Assembly: GCF_030063185.1 (NCBI RefSeq)
Contig: NZ_JASISP010000017.1
Location: 48,647 to 85,955, forward strand
DNA length: 37,309 bases
DNA from: Arthrobacter sp. H35-D1
Lineage (GTDB): Bacteria > Actinomycetota > Actinomycetes > Actinomycetales > Micrococcaceae
Direction of reading: 5' to 3'
The position numbers were made by a program, and so were the translations under genes. Below are positions 1 to 8,900 of this stretch, one piece after another; positions within the stretch are counted from its first letter, which is position 1; each line of letters begins with the position of its first letter. The notes under the pieces were generated by a model. It searched no databases. It was not told the DNA's origin and saw nothing but the letters and a program-made list of their open reading frames with translations.

Positions 1-58
1 CCAAGCGGTGGAGATGGTGTTGGTGGTGGGTTGTCTGTGTCGGTGGGGGGGTGGCTCA

Positions 59-102
59 GGGGGGGGGGGGGGGGGTGTGCCCGAGGCCGCGATACCCCCC
101 CC
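59..102. repeat. 17-nt poly-G tract with facing C8 tract
   Basis: An uninterrupted run of 17 G occupies 59-75 and a run of 8 C lies at 95-102. G68-75 could pair with C95-102 around a 19-nt loop, giving a terminator-like hairpin, and the upstream G runs could form a quadruplex. I see no supported gene in 1-412. The tract lies over 200 bp upstream of the GH101 promoter, so a direct effect on that promoter is unproven. Homopolymer length may also be a sequencing artefact. Confidence 0.5.
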
Positions 103-289
103 AATTCCGCGGAGGTGTGCAATTCAGTCCGACCGTGCGCGGCCCGGAGGCCCTCCTGGAAGCACCGGGGGGGCTCCCGGCCTTCACGCGGGGGAACGCC
201 GCGGTTCTTTGCCGTTCCCATACCGTTCCCATGCCGTTGCCTGCCGTTGCCTGCACCGAGAACTTCACCCGTAACATTGATCCCGGCCA

Positions 290-319
290 TTGAATGTAGC
301 GGACATCACACACTACGAT
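290..319 (+). promoter_or_regulatory. Probable promoter of the GH101 gene
   Basis: A -35 box TTGAAT (290-295) and a -10 box TACGAT (314-319) are separated by 18 bp. The operator at 319-332 begins on the last base of the -10 box, which suits repression by steric block. The start codon at 413 has its own ribosome-binding sequence, AAGGTGG, at 402-408. Confidence 0.55.
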
Positions 320-332
320 GTTATGGATAACA
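319..332. promoter_or_regulatory. Operator copy 1 (TGTTATGGATAACA)
   Basis: This inverted repeat has 6-bp arms and a 2-bp spacer. The same site occurs reading the other way before the GH35 gene (17537-17550), and with one mismatch before the GH20 gene (10328-10341). It sits just downstream of the -10 box of GH101. The LacI-family protein encoded at 16359-17381 is the most likely ligand-sensing repressor, inferred from proximity. Most LacI-family sites have a central CG step, which this site lacks, so another regulator is possible. Confidence 0.7.
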
Positions 333-412
333 GAAATGTGCAGTGGTCTGCTGAATCCAAGCTGTCAAATAGTCCTTGGGCCAAGCTGGCACTGCCCTAG
401 CAAGGTGGTTCG

Positions 413-3400
413 ATGACTGGAAGTGAAATTCCTTCGGGCAGCAAGTCCCGGAAGAAACTCAAGGCAGGATATTTACGGGGGTCTCTGGCCACGCTGACAA
501 CGCTGGCCATCATGTCCTCAACAGCTGTGGGAATCGCCGCGACAGCGATGGCTGCACCGGTTGACGCAGGAACCTTGGCTCTGACCAACGGCAATGGCCT
601 GACCGTCGCCGTGGGAGAGGCCTTTCCGCAGGTGGTTTCCTACACCCTCGATGGGGAAGTCATCGGTGGGCAAAGCAAAGTCCTGACAACCTTCATGATC
701 AACGGTGAGGCAAAGGCAGCCACCACCACGGTCACGGTCAGCGGTGCCACGGCAACCTACCAGTCCACCATCGCCAGCCCGGCGATTGTCATTACCTCCA
801 CCATCACGGTCACAAGTGCCAACACGGTGGAATTCAAGGTCACGAAGATCAGCGGTGCCGGTGAATCTTCGGTCAACACCCTCTCCATCCCGGACCACTC
901 GCTGCTGTCAGTCAGCTCGGCCGAGGCCGGTGCCGTGCTGTCCCGCACAAAGAACAACGACAACAAAGTCGCCCCGCAGGACCAGTACCTGCCGGTCACC
1001 ACGGCCACTGCCGTGGATGCGGAAGCCGTGGGCACGCCCTACGGCTTCGTCAACAACCAGAACCTGGCTGCTGGCATCATCACCAATGCCACGGAAGACT
1101 CAGGCAACAACGAGTGGAACAACCGTTTGTTCTCGCAAGTCGAGAATGGAACCGCGGGTGCAAAGGTGGCATCGCTGTCCCCGGGCACCTTCACCTACCA
1201 CCCGAAAGGGGCCAGCGACCCGCGCGTATCAACTTTTGACCTGCCCCAGGCAACTGTGGTGCTGGCGGGCGATGTGAACGGCTCGGGCACAGTGGACTGG
1301 CAGGATGCTGCCATTGCCTACCGCAACAATGCCGAGAAGCCGCTAGGCTCGGATAAAATTCCGGACCGTGTGGTTGCCCGCATTCCCTTCAACTTCGGCA
1401 GCGCCGCCACCAACCCTTTCCTGAAGACGCTGGACAACGTCAAGCGTTTCTCGATGGCCACGGACAACCTGGGCCAGTGGATTTTGGAAAAGGGCTACCA
1501 AAGTGAAGGGCACGACTCGGCCCACCCCGACTACGGCAATGACATCAACACCCGTGCCGGAGGTGTAGACGATTTCAATACCCTCGTTAACTCTGGTGCA
1601 GACTACAACACCGAGTTTGGGGTCCACGTCAATGCCACCGAAGCCTACGCCCAAGCCCACTACTTCAGCGAAGAACTGATCGGCACCCGCCAGGGCGCAT
1701 GGGACTGGCTCAACAGCGCGTACAAGATCGACATGCGCAACGACCTGGGCAAGGGCCACGTGCTGGACCGTTTCCAGGAACTGAAGGACACCGTCCCCGG
1801 CCTGAAGAGCCTCTACATTGATGCTTATCTGGAAAGCGGTGCGATGGCAGATGGACTTGCCAACAACCTGCAGAAAATGGGCTTCGAAATCACCACGGAG
1901 TACGCTCACCGCTTTGAAAACAATGCCATCTGGTCGCACTGGGCCAATGACAAGAACTATGGCGACAACAAGGGCATCAGCTCCAAAATGATCCGCTTCA
2001 TTGCCAACTCCGACCGGGACCTGTGGAACATTGACCCCCTGCTGGGCGGCCAAGTGGTCAAGGACTACGAAGGCTGGTCGGGTCAGAAGGACTTCAACGC
2101 CACCTACTCCAAGGTGTGGAGCGACAACCTTCCCACCAAGTTCCTCCAGCACTACGAGCTGATGGACTGGCAGCCTGGCACTTCAGCGAAGCTGCAAGAC
2201 GCAGACGGCCACAAGGTCGCCATTGACATGGTTGGCGGCGTCCGCCAAGTCACCCTCGACGGCAAGCTGGTCATTGACGGTAACAAGTACCTGATCCCGT
2301 GGCAGGATGTTTCCAACCCGGATGTGGTCTCCAACCCCAACGAGGCCACCAAGCTTTACTTCTACAATGCTGCCGGCGGAACCGCCACGTTCGACCTCCC
2401 GGCCAGCTTTGCCGGCACCAGCAACCTTGAACTGTTCAAACTCACCGACAACGGCCGCGTCAAGGTTACCGACGTTGCGGCAGCCGCCGGTAAGGTCACT
2501 CTCACCGGAGATGCATCGACACCGTACGTACTCGTCCCCGCTGGTGGCAAGGCGCCGCAGCCTGCCGCCAACTATGGCCAAGGTACATCACTGATCGACC
2601 CGGGTTTCAACACCGGAAACCTGACTGCGTGGAACGCCACCGGCGGTGCCACAGCCGAGCGCACAGCCCTTGGTGACTATGTAGCGGTACTGGGGGACTC
2701 GGCGTCGTCCATTTCCCAGAGCATCATGGGACTGACCCCCGGTCAGAAATATACCGTGAGCGCAGACGTCGAAATTGCTCCGGGCCAGCACCGCGCCACT
2801 GAGCTCAAGGCCACCGGCTCCGGGCTCGAAGCCGCCAACGCCTTCGACGTGACACCCGCGCAGAACCGCATGGCCTCGGATTCCAAGAGCGAAACGTACG
2901 CCCAACGTGCCCCGCTGACGTTCACGGCACCTGCCGACGGACAAGCGAAAATTGAGATTTCAGCAGCCCCGGGTACGGCAAAAGTCAACATCGACAACGT
3001 TCGAGTCATGATCAATGCGCCACTGAATTCGCTCATGACCAACCCGCAACCGGTTGTTCCCACCACCCTGCCGAAGATTGGCGGGGATGTGGTCTTCGCC
3101 GAGGGCTTTGAAGGCAACCAGCCAGGCTGGGGCCCGTTCTTCAAGGGCAACAACGGCGGGTTGTCCGATCCGCAGACAAGCATCAGCCAGCTTCATGCAC
3201 CCTTCACACAGAAGGAGTGGAAGGGTGACGGACAGGTGGATGACGTCATCACCGAAAATGGTGGCACACACTCGCTGAAGGCGCACAACGAACGTGCCGG
3301 CCTGATCTACCGCACCGCACCTGTGACGTTGCCGTTTACTTTCGGCCACGAATACGAGATCACGTTCGACTACCAGTCAAACGGTGCCAACCAGTGGCAG

Positions 3401-5173
3401 TGGGTGACAGGGGTTGACTCGATGACCGGAACCACTGTGGAAACGAAGGAGACCAACAACGAGACGCTGGCGCCGGCACTGTCGACGACGAGCTTCTCCA
3501 GCAAGATGGTGGCCGGCTGCGGATCATCATGGGTTGGTCTGCGCCGCATCGGCAGCGGATCCACAGACATGGTGCTGGACAACATGGTGGTCAGGGACCT
3601 CGGTCCCGCCGCAAACCAGCCGGGCTGTGCGAAGCTTGATGTTGCGCCCGTACCGGCGCTGACGCCGGAGGTGCCGGCTGAAATTGTGACAACTTTCGTC
3701 AACAGCGAGGAAACGGCTGCCAGCAACGTTGAGCTGAGCCTGGGCACACCCCCGGAAGGGTGGACGTTCCTGGTGAAGGAAAAGAACGGTAACCTCTTTG
3801 ATATTGTGGAGCCCGGCGCCAGCGTTTCAACCACCTGGGTGGTGGTTTCGGCAGCCGGTTCAGGTGGCAGCACCACCAAGCTGACGCCCACCGCCGTGTA
3901 CTTCAACGACAATGTCACCAAAACTGTCTCCAACCAGGTGAACCTGCCGGTGCAGATTAGCGGCATGGTTCCGTTGGACAAATTGAAGGTCACCACCGAT
4001 TCCCAGCAATCCACCACGGGCGACGCAGGCCCCGTTGGCAACGTCCTGGACGGGGATGTGTCCACCATCTGGCACTCCAAGTGGGACACCGTCAACAGCC
4101 CGTACCCGCACTGGGTCGTCTTTGACCTGGCCGAAGCGTATGACCTGACCGCCTTTGGTTACCAGGGCCGCCAAACGGGCGGGGACAATGGCCGCATCAA
4201 GGACTACAAGGTCTACGTGTCCGACGACGGCGAAACCTGGGGCGAGGCAGTTGCCACGGGAAGCGTGAATGCAGGTCTGGACATGCAGACTCTTCCCATC
4301 CCGGCAGGCCACAACGCCCGCTACGTGAAGTTTGAGGCCCTCAACGCACACAACGGGCTCGGCTTCGCTGCCGCTGCAGAAATGCGCGTGTACGGCACCA
4401 ACGGCAGCGAACCTGTCGTCACTCCGCCGGTGGGCTTTGAACCCGGCGAGCGCGAACCCGACGCGACGGAAGCCTCCCCTTTGGTGCTTTCCATTGATAC
4501 CGATGCAGACGCACTGAAGGCTGGTGACAAGTTCACCGTCACAGTGACCGATCTGTTGCCCGAAAGCCAAGTGGACTTCACCCTTGCCCCGGGTGGCCAG
4601 GCGCTTGGATCGGCCACCGCTGATGCAAGCGGCGTGGCAAAGCTGGCGACGGCTGTGCCTGCGGATGCCGTGCCGGGAGCGTACTCCGTTCAGGCCAGCG
4701 GAACCAATGCTGCTGGTCAGGAAGCTTCAGGGGCACTGGCCATCAGCGTAGTGGCGTCGACGACGGATCCGACAACACCCCCGGCGACGGATCCGACAAC
4801 ACCCCCGGCAACCACGCCGCCGACGACGGATCCGACGGTTCCTTCGACGACTGACCGGACGACGCCGCCGGCAACCACGACGTCGGCAACGGATCCGACG
4901 GTTCCTTCGACGACTGACCCGACGACGCCGCCGGCAACCACGACGCCGGCAACGGATCCGACGGTTCCTTCGACGACTGACCCGGCCGGGACCGACAAGC
5001 CGACGGTGAAGCCGACGCAGACCTCGGGGGCACCTGCAACTGACAGCGACGACCTAGCACATACAGGCGCGTCTGTAAGCGGATATGCAGCCGTTGGCGC
5101 ACTGCTGCTGTTGCTTGGTTCAGCGGCCCTGGGCCTTCGACTGCGCCGGACAGGACGTGGTCGCAGGGCCTAG
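413..5173 (+). CDS. Wall-anchored GH101 endo-alpha-N-acetylgalactosaminidase
   Basis: This 1586-aa surface enzyme should release the core-1 disaccharide Gal-GalNAc from Ser/Thr of mucin-type glycoproteins. A signal peptide covers residues 1-47. A galactose-mutarotase-like N-domain is followed by an EF-hand-like loop (D287-V-N-G-S-G-T-V-D295-W-Q-D298) typical of GH101, then the TIM barrel. By comparison with the pneumococcal enzyme, the nucleophile is D470 in YIDAY and the acid/base is E496 in TTEY. Beta-sandwich carbohydrate-binding modules follow (about 720-860 and 893-1065), then a NEW3-like domain (about 1076-1180) and a CBM32/F5-8C domain (about 1186-1330). A Thr/Pro linker (about 1447-1540), the sortase motif LAHTG (1548-1552), a membrane segment and an Arg-rich tail end the protein. 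The ATG at 413 has AAGGTGG four bases upstream. Expression is probably controlled by the operator at 319. Domain limits are approximate. Confidence 0.93.
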   Translation: MTGSEIPSGSKSRKKLKAGYLRGSLATLTTLAIMSSTAVGIAATAMAAPVDAGTLALTNGNGLTVAVGEAFPQVVSYTLDGEVIGGQSKVLTTFMINGEAKAATTTVTVSGATATYQSTIASPAIVITSTITVTSANTVEFKVTKISGAGESSVNTLSIPDHSLLSVSSAEAGAVLSRTKNNDNKVAPQDQYLPVTTATAVDAEAVGTPYGFVNNQNLAAGIITNATEDSGNNEWNNRLFSQVENGTAGAKVASLSPGTFTYHPKGASDPRVSTFDLPQATVVLAGDVNGSGTVDWQDAAIAYRNNAEKPLGSDKIPDRVVARIPFNFGSAATNPFLKTLDNVKRFSMATDNLGQWILEKGYQSEGHDSAHPDYGNDINTRAGGVDDFNTLVNSGADYNTEFGVHVNATEAYAQAHYFSEELIGTRQGAWDWLNSAYKIDMRNDLGKGHVLDRFQELKDTVPGLKSLYIDAYLESGAMADGLANNLQKMGFEITTEYAHRFENNAIWSHWANDKNYGDNKGISSKMIRFIANSDRDLWNIDPLLGGQVVKDYEGWSGQKDFNATYSKVWSDNLPTKFLQHYELMDWQPGTSAKLQDADGHKVAIDMVGGVRQVTLDGKLVIDGNKYLIPWQDVSNPDVVSNPNEATKLYFYNAAGGTATFDLPASFAGTSNLELFKLTDNGRVKVTDVAAAAGKVTLTGDASTPYVLVPAGGKAPQPAANYGQGTSLIDPGFNTGNLTAWNATGGATAERTALGDYVAVLGDSASSISQSIMGLTPGQKYTVSADVEIAPGQHRATELKATGSGLEAANAFDVTPAQNRMASDSKSETYAQRAPLTFTAPADGQAKIEISAAPGTAKVNIDNVRVMINAPLNSLMTNPQPVVPTTLPKIGGDVVFAEGFEGNQPGWGPFFKGNNGGLSDPQTSISQLHAPFTQKEWKGDGQVDDVITENGGTHSLKAHNERAGLIYRTAPVTLPFTFGHEYEITFDYQSNGANQWQWVTGVDSMTGTTVETKETNNETLAPALSTTSFSSKMVAGCGSSWVGLRRIGSGSTDMVLDNMVVRDLGPAANQPGCAKLDVAPVPALTPEVPAEIVTTFVNSEETAASNVELSLGTPPEGWTFLVKEKNGNLFDIVEPGASVSTTWVVVSAAGSGGSTTKLTPTAVYFNDNVTKTVSNQVNLPVQISGMVPLDKLKVTTDSQQSTTGDAGPVGNVLDGDVSTIWHSKWDTVNSPYPHWVVFDLAEAYDLTAFGYQGRQTGGDNGRIKDYKVYVSDDGETWGEAVATGSVNAGLDMQTLPIPAGHNARYVKFEALNAHNGLGFAAAAEMRVYGTNGSEPVVTPPVGFEPGEREPDATEASPLVLSIDTDADALKAGDKFTVTVTDLLPESQVDFTLAPGGQALGSATADASGVAKLATAVPADAVPGAYSVQASGTNAAGQEASGALAISVVASTTDPTTPPATDPTTPPATTPPTTDPTVPSTTDRTTPPATTTSATDPTVPSTTDPTTPPATTTPATDPTVPSTTDPAGTDKPTVKPTQTSGAPATDSDDLAHTGASVSGYAAVGALLLLLGSAALGLRLRRTGRGRRA
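4827..4990 (+). repeat. 63-bp tandem repeat in the GH101 wall-spanning linker
   Basis: A 63-bp unit (21 codons, rich in TDPT, VPSTTD and TPPATT) is repeated about 2.6 times with few changes; for example, the CCGACGGTTCC block recurs at 4832, 4895 and 4958. The period is a multiple of three, so copy-number change would alter linker length without a frameshift. The linker probably spans the cell wall between the enzyme and the sortase motif. Confidence 0.8.
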
Positions 5174-5184
5174 CAGCCAGCACT

Positions 5185-5245
5185 AAACACAGGAAGGGCC
5201 TTGTGCCACCCGAAGTTCGGGTGGCACAAGGCCCTTCCTGTGTTT
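5185..5245. terminator. Perfect 61-nt palindromic bidirectional terminator
   Basis: Two perfectly complementary 30-bp arms (5185-5214 and 5216-5245) are separated by a single G. It lies between the convergent GH101 gene (stop at 5173) and lipoprotein gene (stop at 5296), so it should end transcription from both sides. The AAACACAGG and CCTGTGTTT ends give an A-tract and U-tract in either direction. Confidence 0.85.
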
Positions 5246-5295
5246 ATCTGGAAGGCTTTGTCTGGAGATTTTGTCTGGAAAGCACCGGACGGGAA

Positions 5296-5760
5296 TTACT
5301 TGGCGGACTCCACCGGCGCGAAAAAGCACTCCAGCGGATGGGGGTCGTTGGCGCTCATGGCAGCAACTTCCTTCCCGTCAATTTCAACGCTGCACGAGAT
5401 GCTGGCCTTGCTGTTGTCGGTGTACTGGGCATAGACAAAGATCTTGTTAAGGGACTGCCCTTGCGGCAATGTGAATTCTTGCGTGTAGGGCAGCTTTTGC
5501 CACTTTGTTTTTTCACCTATTTCGTTGCCGTCGCCGGTCGTCACGTTGGCCGTGACCAAAGCAGTGTCTTGGTCACCGCTCACTTGCATCTTGATGACGC
5601 TGCCAGAGGGCGGTGCAGCACCCGTGGTGTTGATACCGTCGAGGATCGAGCCCGATCCCCCAGGGGAACACGCGGCCAAAGCAAGGCCCAACGCGGCCAA
5701 CGATGCGCCAACGAACAGCGGTTTCCAAGTGCGGCCGAAGCGTTTTTCCCCAGTAGTCAT
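5296..5760 (-). CDS. MmpS-like lipoprotein
   Basis: This is a 154-aa exported lipoprotein with a basic N-terminus, a hydrophobic segment and a lipobox ending LALAAC (lipidated Cys31). The mature part (about residues 45-150) resembles the MmpS-type small beta-sandwich: a VIKMQVSGD start, then a TKWQKLPYTQEF stretch, then an ISCSVEIDG strand and a late Cys. MmpS proteins are accessories of MmpL transporters, but no mmpL is present, so the function here is unknown. The ATG at 5760 was chosen because it opens directly into the signal peptide. An upstream in-frame extension to 5880 would run through the terminator hairpin and is unlikely. The gene sits alone between the two wall-anchored hydrolases, facing GH101. 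Confidence 0.72.
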   Translation of the reverse strand: MTTGEKRFGRTWKPLFVGASLAALGLALAACSPGGSGSILDGINTTGAAPPSGSVIKMQVSGDQDTALVTANVTTGDGNEIGEKTKWQKLPYTQEFTLPQGQSLNKIFVYAQYTDNSKASISCSVEIDGKEVAAMSANDPHPLECFFAPVESAK

Positions 5761-5841
5761 TTTTTGATTATGGCAAGGAAGAAACAGTACATCAAGGGTG
5801 GGTATTCCGGAGCGGACCGGAACTCGGACTTGGGGGAACAG

Positions 5842-5886
5842 AAGGGTGTGGGTCCACCCGCAGTTTTCCGGTGGACCCACACCCTT
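5842..5886. terminator. Hairpin terminator downstream of the GH20 gene
   Basis: Perfect 17-bp arms (5842-5858 and 5870-5886) flank an 11-nt loop. It lies 26 bp beyond the GH20 stop codon at 5912 on the minus strand. The flanking AAGGGTG/CACCCTT gives a short T-tract for the minus-strand transcript. It also insulates the lipoprotein gene, whose promoter must lie in 5761-5841. Confidence 0.8.
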
Positions 5887-5911
5887 TGGATACTGCTATG
5901 TGGCCTGTATC

Positions 5912-8900
5912 TTAGGCGTGCGTTGAATTTCGTTTGCGGCGGCTGACTACCGTGACCGCACCCGCCAGGAGCAGAAACAATCCGCCGAGCAGGAACGGTG
6001 TGGTTGCGGCACCTGTGTTGGCCAAGTCGTCGCTGTCAGCTGCAGACGCTGCCGAGGTCTGCGTCGGGTTCACCGTCGGATTGTCAGTTCCGGCTGCATC
6101 CGTCGTTGACGGAGACGTCGGGTCCGTGGTGGGGTCCGTTGTCGGGTTGGCTGTCGGGTCCGTCGTCGGGTTGGATGTCGGGTCCGTCGTCGGGTTGGTT
6201 GTCGGGTCCGTGGTGGGCTCGGTCGTCGGGTCTGTGGTCGGCGTGGGCTGAACTGCAACAGTGACAGCCAGGGCAAGCGTCGCGGTAGCGTCGCCCGCTG
6301 AAGCTGAGATCGTGTAATCGCCGGCGGCGGTGGCCGCCGGAATGGTGATGGTCTTGCTTGCAGCACCTTCGGTGTCCGTGGTGACGGTGCCCAAGGAGAT
6401 TCCGCCCGGAGCCAGTGACAGCTCAACTTCTGTGTCGGCAGGGAAACCCTTGAGGTCCAGAGCCATGTCCTTGCCTGCCTCGACGGTGTCCACCGTGGAC
6501 GTGATGGCGGGCTTGGCTGTTTCGGTGCCGGGCAGAACGCCGCCAATGTTCACTTCGGCGCCGCCAGCAAATTCGTTGCCTTCGATGGAGTTCAGACCTA
6601 CCAGCTTCACGTATCGGCCAACTTTTCCACCCTCAATGGTGACCACCTGGGGTCGTGAAACATCCAGGAAGGTGCCCGAGGAAACCTTGGTGCCGAAGTC
6701 GGTGGGGCTGTCGGAGGCAAAGATCTCGTAATCCTTGATCTTGCCGTTGGGGTTGGACTGGCGCTGGGTGTACTCAAAGCCCGTCACCGTGTAACTCTCG
6801 CCCAAGTCAAAGACGACCGAGTGCGGGAAAGCATCCGCACCGTTCCTCCACTTGGTGTGCCAGAAAGTTTCCTTCTTGCCATCAAGGAGAGCTGTTGCAG
6901 GACGGTTCGTGGATTCTTCATCAGTCAGTTCCTCGGAGGTGACTGATTCGATGGAGATCTCGCTCTGCGTGATCTTGTTGGGCAAGGGAACCACGTTCGA
7001 CTCCACGTCCAAAGTGGTGCTGGCCGTGCGCTCACCCTGGGTCGCAGTGAGTGCGTTCTCGCCAGAGTAGGTGCTCGGGTACACCGGCATCTGCTGGGTC
7101 ACCTTGCCTTCGGCATTGGGAAGGACGGTGCCAACCCTGTTGCCGCCCAGGGTGAGGGTCACATATTCGCCTGGCACGAAGCCGGCCAAGGTGGTCAAGG
7201 CGCGGTATCCGGCGCGGACAGTGGACGTGGTCGTTTCAATCGAGGGGGTTTCGCTTGAATCCCACTCGTAAGGCAGCTCCGGATCGGCGGTGCCGGCTGC
7301 AACAACCACGGTGAACTGTGCCGTTGTGCCGTTTGATGCCGTCAAGGTGCCCGTGTAGGTCCCCGCTGTGTCATAGCTGTGCGTGCCCTGCAGCTGGTAA
7401 AGACCGCCAGCCGACATATGGTTGCGGGCAATTTTGGTCTCAAAGGCTGCAGACGTGGCGTCTGTCCCGTCACCCCAGTCGACGCTTACGCCCAGATCGC
7501 CCACGATGCTTGAGGCGCTCACGCCGTCGGCATCGTCAACAGCATCAACGGCAATGGTTGAACCGTCGGCAGATGCCTTGGTGCCAGGGGCTGCCAGCTG
7601 GCCAACGTCAAGCTTCAGGCTCTTGCCGGGGGAGACTGCCACCGGCAGGCCTGCCATGGCGGGGGTCCACTTGGCTTGGTTGCCGTCATAGAAGTTTGTA
7701 TCGGCCGCCAGCAGGCGCGAACCCATGGATGCCATGCGGACCTTGAAGTCAGCAACATTTCGCTGTACCTGGGGGGTCCAGCCAATTTCGGCGAAGGAAA
7801 TCACGCGCGGGAAGACCATGAATTCAGTTTGCTTGCCTCCACGGATGGTCTCGGACCACTGCGGGGCTTCAACACCCAGGATGTCTGAATCGTCAAGGTT
7901 GGCGGCACCATCCTTGACGACTGCTGCCGGATTCCAGTTGTAGTACTGGGGGAAATCGCCCATGCCGGCCCATGTCAGGCCAATCGGGGTTTTGGAGTTG
8001 TACTTCATATCCAGGTAGGCCGTGGAGCCATTGGAAACCATGAGCTTGGCGCCCTTGTCCTTGATGGCAGCCAACGTGTCGGCGGTGCCACCGGTCCAGT
8101 ACTGAATGCCGTCCCCGGCTTGCAGGCCGCCAATGGCGACCTCGTTCCAGCCAATGGGCTTCTTGCCCAAATCGTGGATGAGTTGCACCGCCTTGGTGAT
8201 GAACTCGACGTAGTTGTCGTGGCCCGTTACATGGGACTCGTCGCCACCAATGTGGATGTAGTCACTGGTGGTTGTCATATCGGCGATCTGGCCAAAGACG
8301 TGCTCAAGGAACGTCCAGGTCTGCGGGGCAGCAACATCCAAGGTGGACACGCCCACATTGCCGGTTCCATCTTCGGGAACTACGCCCCATTCGTCAACGC
8401 TGGGCTTCGTGCCGGCGGTGTTGAGTTGCGGGATGGCGTGCAAAATGGCCGAAGTGTGGCCAGGGACGTCAATCTCGGGAATGATCTCGATGTGCCGCTC
8501 GGCGGCATAGGCCACCAGGTCCTTGTATTCGTCTTGAGTGTAGAAACCGGTATGACCCAGGAGGTCCTTGTAGGTGCGGCCGAACTGGGTCATGCCGCCC
8601 TTGCCGGAGATCTCGGTCAGCTGATTGTAGTCGATATCATCGCCAGCAGCTTTGCCGTCATTGGTGATCTCGATGCGCCAGCCCTGATCGTCGGCGAGGT
8701 GCATATGCAGCGTGGAGATCTTGTAGGAGGCCAGCGAATCAATGATGGCCTTGACTTCGTCGGGATTCTTGAATTCCCGGGCAACGTCAAGCATCATTCC
8801 ACGCTTGTCGAAGCGGGGGGCATCGGAAATTTCCACGGCTGGAGCGGACCAGTTGGCGTTGACCTTGGTTTTGGACTCAATGAACGCCGGGAAGAGTTGG

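Noticed and set aside
5761-5880. An N-terminal extension of the MmpS-like lipoprotein to 5880
   Set aside because: It would place 40 residues before a clear lipoprotein signal peptide and run through the GH20 terminator hairpin.
6108-6240. Short regular repeats resembling a CRISPR array
   Set aside because: The units are 24-bp coding repeats without unique spacers, and they lie in frame in the GH20 linker.
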